This document shows, piece by piece, positions 53,132 to 61,331 of a stretch of 64,000 nt of DNA. The position numbers and the translations under genes are program-made. A model generated the notes under the pieces. That model was not told the origin of the DNA, did not search any database, and saw only the letters and a list, made by a program, of their open reading frames with translations. This stretch comes from Micromonospora sp. NBRC 110009 (GTDB taxonomy: Bacteria > Actinomycetota > Actinomycetes > Mycobacteriales > Micromonosporaceae), in the NCBI RefSeq assembly GCF_030518795.1, contig NZ_CP130427.1, positions 930,001 to 994,000 of the forward strand. Direction: 5' to 3'. Numbering within the stretch: position 1 is the stretch's first letter; every line of letters starts with the position of its first letter.

Positions 53132-54219
53132 TCCGCGTACCGCTGCGGCGGGTGGGGCTGGTCGTCACCGCCGCGCTCGCCGCCCTCCTCGCCCCCGCCA
53201 CCCCGGCCGCCGCGCACGGCGCGGACGCCCCCGACGGCACCAACTACCGGGCCGAGACCAGCGCGGTCAGCCCCGCCCGACCGGGCCTCACCGCCCGGAT
53301 GGTCGAGGCGGGCGCCCGGTTGGAGCTGACCAACACCACCGGCCAGGACGTCGAGGTGCTCGGCTACTCCGGGGAGCCCTACCTGCGGATCGGCCCGGGC
53401 GGGGTGTACGAGAACACCCGCTCCCCCGCCACCTACCTGAACCGGACCATCGCCGGCGACACCCAGCTCTCCCCCGAGGCCGATCCGGCGGCCACGCCGG
53501 TCTGGCGGCGCATCTCCGACGGCCCGTCGGCCCGCTGGCACGACCAGCGGACGCTCTGGCGGGAATCCGGCCCGCCGCCGCAGGTCAGCGCCGACCCGAG
53601 CCGGGAGCAGCGGATCCGCGACTGGGTGGTGCCGCTGCGCGCCGGGGATCGGACGATCGAGGTACGCGGCACCCTGGACTGGGTGCCGCCGCCGGACCCG
53701 TACCCGTGGTGGGTGGCCGCCACGCTCGGCTTCCTGCTGATCGGCGCGGCCGGGCTGGTCCCGGCCGGCACGGCGACCGGCGTCCGAGCGCTGCGCGGGG
53801 TCGGCGCCCTGCTCGCCCTCGGCGGGCTGGCCACCGTGGCGTTCACCGTCGGCCGGGCCCTGGACGCCGGCGCCGAGGGCGTCGGCGGGCTGCTGCTCGG
53901 GCTGCTCACCGGGCAGCCCTGGGCGCTGCTCACCGGGCTCGGCGCACTCGCCGCCGGCGGGTACGCGCTGACCCGCCGGGGGGCGGCCGACTTCGCGCTC
54001 GCCCTGGCCGGGGCCTGCCTGGTGCTCTTCGCCGGGGTGGCGAACCTCGCCGTGCTGTCCCGCTCGGTGGTCCCGGTCTCCTGGCCGGCCGGCCTCGCCC
54101 GGATCCTGGTCACCCTGGCCCTGGCCACCGGCGCCGGCGCGGTCGCCGCCGGCCTCCTCCGCCTGCACACCGCCGCCCGCACCGCCCACACCGCCCACCC
54201 CACCCCCGTTCCCCGCTGA
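53128..54219 (+). CDS. Secreted/membrane protein of the sigma-DsbA operon (363 aa)
   Basis: The signal peptide ends in PAAA, and the mature form starts HGADAPDG. A beta-rich outer domain (about 30-185) precedes four to five membrane helices (about 190-345) and a His/Thr/Pro tail. The GTG start overlaps the DsbA-like gene (GTGA). Homologues are common next to CopC/YcnI genes, but no function is established. Confidence 0.82.
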   Translation: MIRVPLRRVGLVVTAALAALLAPATPAAAHGADAPDGTNYRAETSAVSPARPGLTARMVEAGARLELTNTTGQDVEVLGYSGEPYLRIGPGGVYENTRSPATYLNRTIAGDTQLSPEADPAATPVWRRISDGPSARWHDQRTLWRESGPPPQVSADPSREQRIRDWVVPLRAGDRTIEVRGTLDWVPPPDPYPWWVAATLGFLLIGAAGLVPAGTATGVRALRGVGALLALGGLATVAFTVGRALDAGAEGVGGLLLGLLTGQPWALLTGLGALAAGGYALTRRGAADFALALAGACLVLFAGVANLAVLSRSVVPVSWPAGLARILVTLALATGAGAVAAGLLRLHTAARTAHTAHPTPVPR

Positions 54220-54242
54220 CCCCCGGCCCCGCCAGCCCTCGT

Positions 54243-54311
54243 CGATCTTGCAGTTGCGGCCCGTGGTTGGCGGCGTTCGCCCTTTTTGCCCGGGCAGGAA
54301 GTGCAAGATCG
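54243..54311. repeat. REP-like palindromic element
   Basis: CGATCTTGCAGTT (54243-54255) matches the reverse complement of 54299-54311 at 12 of 13 positions. The interior includes a T5 run. I recall many copies of a GATCTTGCA-ended hairpin in Micromonosporaceae genomes. A GGGC/GGCG microsatellite follows (54312-54330). Confidence 0.65.
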
Positions 54312-54330
54312 CGGCGGGCGGGCGGGCGGG

Positions 54331-55089
54331 TCAGGGACGGGGGGCGAAGCCGTAGGGGAGTTCGAGGCGGTGGGCGGTCAGGAGGGGCTCGTCGGTGAGG
54401 ATGTCGAGGGTGGGGGCGTCGGCGACGACGCGGCCGGCGTCGAGGATCACCGAGCGGGTGCAGAGCTCCGCCGCGTACGGCAGGTCGTGGGTGACCATCA
54501 GCAGGGTCACCGGCAGGCCGCGCAGGATCTCCGCCAGCTCCCGCCGGGCGGCCGGGTCGAGGTTCGACGACGGCTCGTCGAGGACCAGGATCTCCGGGTG
54601 CATGGCGAGCACGGTGGCCACCGCCACCCGGCGCCGCTGGCCGAAGGAGAGGTGGTGCGGCGCCCGGTCCCGGTGCTCGCTCATCCCGACCGCGGCCAGC
54701 GCCTCGTCCACCCGGGCGGCCAGCTCCGCCCCGCGCAGCCCCAGGTTCGCCGGCCCGAACGCGACGTCCTCGGCCACGGTCGGCAGGAAGAGCTGGTCGT
54801 CGGGATCCTGGAAGACGATGCCCACCCGGCGGCGGATCTCCGCGAGGGTCTCCCGGTCCCGGCTGACCGTCAGGCCGCCGACGCTGACCGTCCCCTCGGT
54901 CGGGGTGAGGATGCCGTTGAGGTGCAGCACCAGCGTCGTCTTGCCGGCGCCGTTCGGCCCGAGCAGCGCCACCCGGTCGCCACGCGGCACGGTCAGGTCC
55001 ACCCCGTGCAGGGCCACGTGACCGTCCGGGTACGCGTACCGGACGCCACGCACGTCCAGGGAGGGCGGGGTCTGCACGTACCCGATCAT
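54331..55089 (-). CDS. cbiO: Cobalt/nickel ECF-type ATPase CbiO
   Basis: 252 residues: Walker A GPNGAGKTTLV, Q-loop VFQDPDDQLF, signature LSFGQRRRVAVATVLA, Walker B LVLDEPSSNLD and H-loop MVTHDLP. ATG at 55089 overlaps the CbiQ stop codon (ATGA). Energises the CbiMNQO-type transporter. Confidence 0.95.
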   Translation of the reverse strand: MIGYVQTPPSLDVRGVRYAYPDGHVALHGVDLTVPRGDRVALLGPNGAGKTTLVLHLNGILTPTEGTVSVGGLTVSRDRETLAEIRRRVGIVFQDPDDQLFLPTVAEDVAFGPANLGLRGAELAARVDEALAAVGMSEHRDRAPHHLSFGQRRRVAVATVLAMHPEILVLDEPSSNLDPAARRELAEILRGLPVTLLMVTHDLPYAAELCTRSVILDAGRVVADAPTLDILTDEPLLTAHRLELPYGFAPRP

Positions 55090-55856
55090 GTCAGGACGAG
55101 CGCGACGGCGGCGATGGTGGCCGCGATCGCCGGCACCGTCGCGGCGACGGCCCACTGCCCGGCGGTGGCCGCGCCCGCGCCCTGCCACACCGCCGGCATC
55201 CGGCCGGTGTAGCCGCGCGACACCATGGCCAGGTAGACCCGCTCGCCGCGCTCGAAGGCGCGCAGGAAGAGCGCACCCACCCCGGCGGCGAACCCGCGCA
55301 GCTGCCAGAGGAAGCGCGGGTCGTCACCCCGGGACACCCGGGCCACCCGCATCCGCCGGGCCTCCCCGACCAGCACGTCCAGGTAGCGCAGCATGAAGGT
55401 GGCGATCTGGGTGAGCACCTGCGGGCAGCGCAGCCGGTCCAGGCCGACGATCAGGTCCCGCGTCGTCGTGGTCGCCGCCAGCAGCAGCGACGCGAGCACC
55501 CCGAGCGTGCCCTTGGCCAGGATGTTCCACGCGCCGTGCAGCCCGTCCACCGAGAGGCTCGCCCCGGCCACGTCGACCCGCTCGCCGGTGCCGAAGAACG
55601 GCAGCGCGAACGCGAAGAGCAAGAACGGCAGCTCGATCAGCGCCCGACTGAGCAGCCAGCGCGGCCCGACCCGGGCCAGCGCGGCCACCACCGCTACCAG
55701 CAGGGCGTACCCGCCGAAGGCCCAGTACGCCTCGCGGGGCGTGGCCACCACCGCGACGGTGAACAACACCATCGCGGCGATCTTGACCTCCGGCGCGAGG
55801 CGGTGCACCGGGGAGGTGGACTCGCGGTAGAGCACGTGCGCGTGCCCGGCACCCAT
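55086..55856 (-). CDS. cbiQ: Cobalt/nickel ECF transmembrane protein CbiQ
   Basis: 256 residues with the CbiQ fold (SPVHRLAPEVKIAAMVLFTV), several helices, and the coupling motifs ARVSRGDDPRF and AMVSRGYTG, which bind the ATPase. Overlaps CbiO by 4 bases. Confidence 0.94.
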   Translation of the reverse strand: MGAGHAHVLYRESTSPVHRLAPEVKIAAMVLFTVAVVATPREAYWAFGGYALLVAVVAALARVGPRWLLSRALIELPFLLFAFALPFFGTGERVDVAGASLSVDGLHGAWNILAKGTLGVLASLLLAATTTTRDLIVGLDRLRCPQVLTQIATFMLRYLDVLVGEARRMRVARVSRGDDPRFLWQLRGFAAGVGALFLRAFERGERVYLAMVSRGYTGRMPAVWQGAGAATAGQWAVAATVPAIAATIAAVALVLT

Positions 55857-55870
55857 CGGCCGCCGCCCCC

Positions 55871-56266
55871 TCAGCGGACGCCGGCGGGGCGCGCCGCCGG
55901 CTCGTCGGCGGCGTCGCCCGTCCCGGACGGGGTGCCCCGGCGGCGGGTCAGCCAGAACAGGCCGCCGCCGAGGGCGAAGGTGATCAACACGCCGAGCACC
56001 CCGGAGAGCCCGGTGGAGAGGAAGCCGTTGCTGACGCCACGGACGCCGTAGTCGGCCAGCGGGCTGTCGGCCAGCTCGTGGTGCCGGGCCTGCTGGGCCG
56101 GGCAGCTCCCGCCGGTGATCTCGCCCTCGGCGTTCACCGTGCAGCCCTTGAGCAGCGACGAGTCCAGCCCGTCCGGGTGGGACGAGGCGTAGTTGCTGAC
56201 CACGCCGGCCAGCAGCAGGGCGACCAGCAGGCCGCCGAGGAGGAAGGGCCAGGACCGCCTGCTCAT
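55871..56266 (-). CDS. PDGLE-domain protein (CbiN/NikN-like)
   Basis: 131 residues with two membrane helices (about 8-24 and 82-108) and the PDGLD signature (SSHPDGLDSSLLKGC) between them. It is the small accessory subunit that fills the CbiN role in this group. Overlaps CbiM by 4 bases. Confidence 0.9.
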   Translation of the reverse strand: MSRRSWPFLLGGLLVALLLAGVVSNYASSHPDGLDSSLLKGCTVNAEGEITGGSCPAQQARHHELADSPLADYGVRGVSNGFLSTGLSGVLGVLITFALGGGLFWLTRRRGTPSGTGDAADEPAARPAGVR

Positions 56267-56967
56267 CGGGCACCTCCGGCGACCGGGACGACGGGAGCCG
56301 GCGTGGCCGGCTTCAGGGCGCGCAGCGCGTACACCAGGTCGGGGCGGACCTTCGCGACGGTGACCACGGTGGTCGCGGTGATCAGGCCCTCGCCGATGCC
56401 GATCAGCAGGTGGACGCCGGCCATCGTGCCGGCCAGCCCGGTCAGGTTGCCGCCCAGGTCGGTGGTGCCGCCCAGCCAGTACTCCAGGACGAAGCCCTGG
56501 CTGGCGACCACCACGCTGACCAGGGCGGAGACGAAGGCGGTGACGGCGAGACCGGTCGAGGTACGTGGCAGCACCCGCAGCAGCAGCGCGATCAGCAGGT
56601 AGCCGGCGGCGGTGCCGAGCAGCGCCATGTTGGTGATGTTGAGACCGAGCATGGCCACCCCGCCGTCCCCGAAGATCAGGGCCTGCACGATCAGGACCAC
56701 GGCGACGCAGAGCGCCCCCACCCAGGGGCCGACCAGCAGCGCGGCGAGCGCGCCGCCGAGCAGGTGTCCGCTGACCCCGGCGGTGAAGATCGGGAAGTTG
56801 AGCATCTGCACGGCGAAGATGAAGGCGGCGACCAGGCCCGCCATCGGCGCCAGCCGGTCGTCGAGGTCGCGGCGCCCGCGCAGCACGCAGAAGGTGAGCG
56901 CGGCGAGCGCGAGCGCCGCGAAGATCGCGGCGACGGGACCGTCGATGATCCCGTTCGAGATGTGCAT
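56263..56967 (-). CDS. cbiM: CbiM-type substrate-binding membrane protein
   Basis: A 234-residue S-component. The start is MHISNGIIDG because Met1-His2 supply metal ligands in CbiM/NikM; a GTG five codons upstream would mask that N-terminus. Other landmarks are SGHLLGGALAALLVGPWVG and MAGVHLLIGIGEGLI. First gene of a cbiM-N-Q-O operon; a Nur-like box lies 45 bases upstream, so nickel may be the true metal. Confidence 0.93.
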   Translation of the reverse strand: MHISNGIIDGPVAAIFAALALAALTFCVLRGRRDLDDRLAPMAGLVAAFIFAVQMLNFPIFTAGVSGHLLGGALAALLVGPWVGALCVAVVLIVQALIFGDGGVAMLGLNITNMALLGTAAGYLLIALLLRVLPRTSTGLAVTAFVSALVSVVVASQGFVLEYWLGGTTDLGGNLTGLAGTMAGVHLLIGIGEGLITATTVVTVAKVRPDLVYALRALKPATPAPVVPVAGGAR

Positions 56968-57011
56968 CGCCAGGGTTTCCACGCGGTGAGCTTATTGGCG
57001 GGTGGTCGTTG

Positions 57012-57028
57012 TTGCCAATCCCTTGCAA
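57012..57028 (-). promoter_or_regulatory. Candidate Nur (nickel) operator
   Basis: TTGCCAATCCCTTGCAA has the layout TTGCNA-N5-TTGCAA that I remember for Streptomyces Nur. It also forms a TTGTTGC/GCAACAA hairpin (57009-57031). It stands directly upstream of the Ni/Co importer operon. Confidence 0.5.
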
Positions 57029-57103
57029 CAAGCCATGGTGATCATCACCCGGATGGTGCGTCGCCTTCGGCCGCGCCCCGCCCGGCGGCGGTATCGTCAC
57101 GCC

Positions 57104-57574
57104 ATGACCGACCGCCTCAGCCCCGGCGACGCCGCCCCCGAATTCACCCTCCCCACCGACAGCGGCGGGACCCTCTCCCTGGCCGACCTGCGCGGCCGCA
57201 AGGTCATCCTGTACGCCTACCCGGCCGCCATGACGCCCGGCTGCACCAAGCAGGCCTGCGACTTCCGCGACTCGCTCGCCTCGCTCCAGGCCGCCGGCTA
57301 CGAGGTGGTGGGCATCTCCCCCGACAAGCCGGAGAAGCTCGCCAAGTTCCGCGACCGGGACGCCATCACCTTCCCGCTGGTCGCCGACACCGACAAGGCC
57401 GTGCTGACCGCGTACGGCGCGTACGGCGAGAAGCAGATGTACGGCCGGACCGTCACCGGCGTGATCCGCTCGACCTTCGTCGTCGACGAGGACGGGAAGA
57501 TCGAGCGGGCGCTCTACAACGTCAAGGCCACCGGGCACGTCGCCAAGCTGCGCCGGGACCTCGGCCTCGACTGA
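57104..57574 (+). CDS. bcp: Thioredoxin-dependent peroxiredoxin, BCP/PrxQ type
   Basis: 156 residues. Peroxidatic C47 in PAAMTPGCTKQAC and resolving C52 five residues later mark the PrxQ subtype. GDAAPEFTLPTDSGG is at the start. Reduces organic and hydrogen peroxides. Divergent from the Ni/Co operon. Confidence 0.95.
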   Translation: MTDRLSPGDAAPEFTLPTDSGGTLSLADLRGRKVILYAYPAAMTPGCTKQACDFRDSLASLQAAGYEVVGISPDKPEKLAKFRDRDAITFPLVADTDKAVLTAYGAYGEKQMYGRTVTGVIRSTFVVDEDGKIERALYNVKATGHVAKLRRDLGLD

Positions 57575-57605
57575 GCCTGTCGTACGCCGCCGCTACCCTC
57601 CGCGC

Positions 57606-58492
57606 GTGGTTCGGTACCGATACTCCCCGGAGGCGCTGGCGGCAGCGGCGGCGCAGGCCCGGAGCGTCACCGAGGTCATGCGGCTGCTCGGCGTGCGGAT
57701 CAGCGGCGGCTCGCACGCCCACATCAGCCGGCAGCTCAAGCGCTTCGGCATCGACACCTCGCACTTCACCCGCAGCGCCCACAACAAGGGCCAGCCGAGC
57801 GCGCGGCGGACCACCTCCTCGCAGTTGCTCGTACGGCTGCCCGTCGGCTCCCGACGCACGCCCGGCACCCGGCTGAATTGGGCACTGCGCGACATCGGCG
57901 CGCCGGAGGAGTGCGAGGAGTGTCGCGTCGGCCCCGATCTGGCGCGGCCGCCCGCTGACCCTGCACGTCGACCACGTGAACGGTGACTTTCTCGACAACC
58001 GGCCGCCCAATCTGCGGATCCTCTGCCCGAACTGTCACAGCCAGACCGACACCTACGCGGGTCGTAACCGCAGCGGTGGACCGCCCGTCGATCCGGCCCC
58101 GCCGACCGTCCCACCGGCGCCACTGACTCTGCGGGAGGCGGAGGAGCTCATCAGGCAGGTCGACCTGGGTGCCCTCGGTCCCAGCGAGGCCGCCCGCCAG
58201 ATCGGCTGTCACCGCAACCACATCGCGCGGCTTCGGGCACGCCTCGCAGCTCGGGGTACCCTCGCCCCCGCGCCCCGACCGGCCCGCCGACCGGTTCTCG
58301 AACAGACCGTCATCAGTTACGCCCGCACCAACCCGGAACTCGGCCCGCGCAAGCTCGCCGAACTCATCCGGACCGTCCGGCGGGGAATGTGCGGTCAGCC
58401 ACGGCACCGTGTCGAACATTCTGCGGCGGGCGGGACTGCAGACCGTCGCGGCACGACGCTCTAGACTCAGCACGTCCGCGGGAGTGGCGTAA
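57606..58492 (+). pseudogene. HNH endonuclease-like gene with two frameshifts
   Basis: Three frames join to make one protein. Frame 1 (57606 to about 57938) holds SPEALAAAAAQARSVTEVMR and NWALRDIGAPEECEECRVG. Frame 2 continues TLHVDHVNGDFLDNRPPNLR and ILCPNCHSQTDTYAG, the HNH motif, then an HTH-like LGPSEAARQIGCHRNHIARL. Frame 3 (from about 58388) ends CAVSHGTVSNILRRAGL. The first shift is an extra C near 57938-57941 (GATCTGG instead of GATTGG). The last codons overlap tRNA-Leu. Confidence 0.8.
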
Positions 58493-58564
58493 TCGGCAGG
58501 CGCGATAGGTTTAGGTCCTATTGTCCGAAAGGACGTGGGGGTTCGACTCCCCTCTCCCGCACCA
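58478..58564 (+). tRNA. tRNA-Leu (TAG), CCA encoded
   Basis: An 84-base class II tRNA with long variable arm (TGTCCGAAAGGACG): acceptor GCGGGAG/CTCCCGC, anticodon loop TTTAGGT with TAG, and T-arm GGGTTCGACTCCC. Encoded CCA at 58562-58564. Confidence 0.95.
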
Positions 58565-58619
58565 ACGATGGTGTCGTGTGGATCACGAAGGTGGGTTCAC
58601 GCCACGCCGTTCCCTCAGG

Positions 58620-59159
58620 ATGGCGGGCGTGAGTCTGCGTTTCGTCCTCGACCCCGATCTGACCCCCGAGCTGCGCGAGCAGATCGTCTCCCTCTGGGTG
58701 GACGTCACCAACGCCGGCGGAGCGGTCGGCTTCGTCGCCCCGGTAACCGTGGCCGACGTCCGTCCCGTGGCCGAGGCGACCTTCGCCGAGATCGCCGACG
58801 GGTCGGACCGGCTGCTGGTGGGCTACGAGGGGGACCGCCCGGTCGGCGTCCTGATCATCGCGGACCATCGGTTCCACCTGAAGACCCACTGGCGGGTGCT
58901 CAAGCGGGTGATGGTCCACCCGGACACCCAGGGCCGGGGGTACGGCGCCGCGCTGATGCGCGAGGCCGAGCGGATCGGCCGGGAGCTGGGCCTGGCCGCG
59001 CTGCACGTCACCGTCCGCGGCGGTCTCGGGCTGGAGTCGTTCTACGACCGGCTCGGGTACCGGGAGGTGGGGCGGCTGCCCCGCGCGCTGCGTCTCGCCC
59101 CCGGCGACGACCGGGACGAGATCTTCATGTGGCTCGACCTGGCGGCTCCGGCCGCCTGA
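58620..59159 (+). CDS. GNAT family N-acetyltransferase (179 aa)
   Basis: A single GNAT domain: the acetyl-CoA loop VMVHPDTQGRGYGAALMREA is at about 98-117 and GLGLESFYDRLGYREVGRLP near the end. Similar to actinobacterial GNATs near tRNA-Leu genes. Start ATG or the GTG three codons later. Confidence 0.88.
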   Translation: MAGVSLRFVLDPDLTPELREQIVSLWVDVTNAGGAVGFVAPVTVADVRPVAEATFAEIADGSDRLLVGYEGDRPVGVLIIADHRFHLKTHWRVLKRVMVHPDTQGRGYGAALMREAERIGRELGLAALHVTVRGGLGLESFYDRLGYREVGRLPRALRLAPGDDRDEIFMWLDLAAPAA

Positions 59160-59180
59160 CCGCCCGCGCGGACGAGACCC

Positions 59181-60014
59181 TCACCAGGCGACGCCGATGC
59201 CGTCCCCGGGGTACCAGTGCCGGGCGGGGGTCTCCCGGTAGGCGAGGAACCGGCGGCCGGTCCGTTCGGCGTGCTCGGCGAGGACGTTGGTGGCGGTGAC
59301 GTTGTCGGTGAGGAGCATCGCCCCGGTGGAGAGCTTGCCCTCGATCGCCTCGAACTCGCTCCGCTCGTGTACGCGGCTGTGGTCGCTGTCGTGCAGGAAG
59401 AGGTCGACCGGACGGTCCAGCGCGTTGATCGAGGCGACCGAGTCGCCGATGACCAGGTCGACCACCTCGGCCCAGGGGGTGGCGCGGGCCAGGTAGCCGG
59501 CCTCGGGATTGATGTCGAGGGAGGTGAGCCGGCCGGGGTGGCCCTCGGCGGCGTTGCGCAGCAGGGCGGCGGCCAGGACGACGCTGCCGAGCCCCTTGTC
59601 CACGCCGGTCTCGACGACGTGGGCGGGCTTGCGGGCGCGGATGATCGCGTACCAGCCGATCCGACGGGCGTACTGGACCTGCCGGTCGGCCAGGCCGCGG
59701 CGGGAGGCGGTGGCGGTGGCGGTCTCGATGTGTCCGCGCAGCTTGTCGTCGCCCTCGATCTCGGCGAACCAGCCGCGCACCTGCCGGACCGGGACGTCGC
59801 AGACGACGCTGACGAACCAGGCCAGGTGGTGTCGGCTGAGCTTGGTCAGGTCGTACGTGTAGTTGTGGTGCTCCCGGGAGGTGAGCAGCCAGCGGGCGGA
59901 GGTGCGCAGCACGCGGGCGTCGTGCCGGGCGACCCGGGCCAACCGCTTGGGGAAGGCGGCGACCGGCGCGAACGGGGTGCGGGCGATGGCCCGCCGGAGC
60001 TTCGTTGCATCCAC
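59181..60014 (-). CDS. Class I SAM-dependent methyltransferase (277 aa)
   Basis: The Rossmann motif I is VVETGVDKGLGSVVLAAALL (about 134-153), followed by SLDINPEAGYL, FLHDSDHSRVHERSEFEAIE and the LLTDNVTATNVL segment that holds the DN of Methyltransf_24-type enzymes. The first 110 residues are helical. It stands beside exopolysaccharide genes, so a glycan O-methyl or similar role is possible but not shown. Confidence 0.85.
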   Translation of the reverse strand: MDATKLRRAIARTPFAPVAAFPKRLARVARHDARVLRTSARWLLTSREHHNYTYDLTKLSRHHLAWFVSVVCDVPVRQVRGWFAEIEGDDKLRGHIETATATASRRGLADRQVQYARRIGWYAIIRARKPAHVVETGVDKGLGSVVLAAALLRNAAEGHPGRLTSLDINPEAGYLARATPWAEVVDLVIGDSVASINALDRPVDLFLHDSDHSRVHERSEFEAIEGKLSTGAMLLTDNVTATNVLAEHAERTGRRFLAYRETPARHWYPGDGIGVAW

Positions 60015-60141
60015 CTGTGCGGTTGTACCAGCTCAGCGCTGCCACCGGCGAGGAAAGTTTTGATTCCCCGACCGGCTGGCCGGAGCTGACCGGCCGGACG
60101 AGGGTCCCCGCGCCGAAACCCGAGTCAGTAGCATCGCGGAC

Positions 60142-61221
60142 ATGTCAGATCGCCACCAGCTCGCCGACCGCGACACCCGCTTCCCGATGTCTGAAGTGGA
60201 GTACGGCGAAGCTGAGGAGAACGTCACACCGGCTCCGCGTCGCCGCCGGGGCCGGCGGATCGCCCTGATCGTGCTGCTGGTGGTGGTGCTGCTCACCGGC
60301 GGTGGCCTCCTGGCCGGCGGCCTCTACTACCGCTCGGTCAACTCCTCGATCGAGCGGGTCGACGCCTTCAACGACGTGCCGGAGGAGTCCCGGCCGCAGG
60401 TCGTGGCCAAGGGCGCCATGAACATCATGATCCTGGGGAGCGACTCGCGCGACCCGGAGAACACCGGGGGTTCCCGGAGCGACACCATCATCCTGGCCCA
60501 CCTGCCCAAGGACCGGTCGAGCGCCCAGCTCATCTCGATCCCGCGGGACACCTGGGTGCCGGTGCCGCGGTCCAAGAACGGCCAGCACGGCGGCCGGGAT
60601 GCGAAGATCAACGCGTCGTACGCCTGGGGCGGCGTGCCGCTGATGGTGCAGACGGTGGAGCAGTTCACCGGCGTCCGCATCGACCACGTGACGATGGTCG
60701 ACTTCTCCGGCTTCAAGGAGATCGTCGACGCCCTGGGTGGCATCGACATCGACGTCGAGCAGAGCTTCACCTCGACCCACTCGCTGAACCCGGACGGCCG
60801 GCGGGAGTTCGTCAAGGGCCGGCAGACCATGGACGGGGCCGCCGCGCTGGACTACGCCCGGGAACGCTACGCCTTCGCCAACGGCGACTTCACCCGGATC
60901 AAGCACCAGCAGCAGGTGATCAAGGCGATCCTCGACAAGGCCGCGTCCGGCGGCACGCTGAGCAGCCCCACCAAGCTGAACTCCTTCGTCAGGGCCACGG
61001 CGAACTCGGTGTCCGTCGACAAGTCGATGTCCCTCGTGGACCTGGCCATGGAGCTGCGCCACCTGCGCAGCGGAAACCTGGGGTTCTACACCTGCCCGGT
61101 GAAGGGGACCGGCCGGGTCGGCACCGAGAGCGTGGTGTTCGCGGACACGGCGAAGGCCAAGGTGCTGTTCGACGCGGTCCGTCGTGACGCGGTCGCGGAA
61201 ATCCTTTCCGCCGGAAAGTAG
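60142..61221 (+). CDS. LytR-CpsA-Psr (LCP) family glycopolymer ligase (359 aa)
   Basis: A cytoplasmic tail, one membrane helix (about 38-60, IALIVLLVVVLLTGGGLLAGG), then the LCP domain with GSDSRDPENTGGSRSDTI, the arginine pair in SIPRDTWVPVP and ALDYARERYAF. It transfers lipid-linked polymers to the peptidoglycan. It starts the glycan region on this strand. Confidence 0.95.
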   Translation: MSDRHQLADRDTRFPMSEVEYGEAEENVTPAPRRRRGRRIALIVLLVVVLLTGGGLLAGGLYYRSVNSSIERVDAFNDVPEESRPQVVAKGAMNIMILGSDSRDPENTGGSRSDTIILAHLPKDRSSAQLISIPRDTWVPVPRSKNGQHGGRDAKINASYAWGGVPLMVQTVEQFTGVRIDHVTMVDFSGFKEIVDALGGIDIDVEQSFTSTHSLNPDGRREFVKGRQTMDGAAALDYARERYAFANGDFTRIKHQQQVIKAILDKAASGGTLSSPTKLNSFVRATANSVSVDKSMSLVDLAMELRHLRSGNLGFYTCPVKGTGRVGTESVVFADTAKAKVLFDAVRRDAVAEILSAGK

Positions 61222-61280
61222 GACCCGGCAGTGCCGTGCCGGTTCTGTTGGCGCGGCCGACCCGCTCGTATCCTTCGATC

Positions 61281-61311
61281 GCCCGGGGCCTGCTTCATGT
61301 GGGCCCCGGGC
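61281..61311 (+). terminator. Hairpin after the LCP gene
   Basis: GCCCGGGGCC (61281-61290) and GGCCCCGGGC (61302-61311) pair perfectly around an 11-base loop. It ends 20 bases before the next ATG and so could be a terminator of the LCP gene or a leader structure of the sugar transferase gene. Confidence 0.55.
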
Positions 61312-61331
61312 TGTCACGGGGGAGGATCGAC

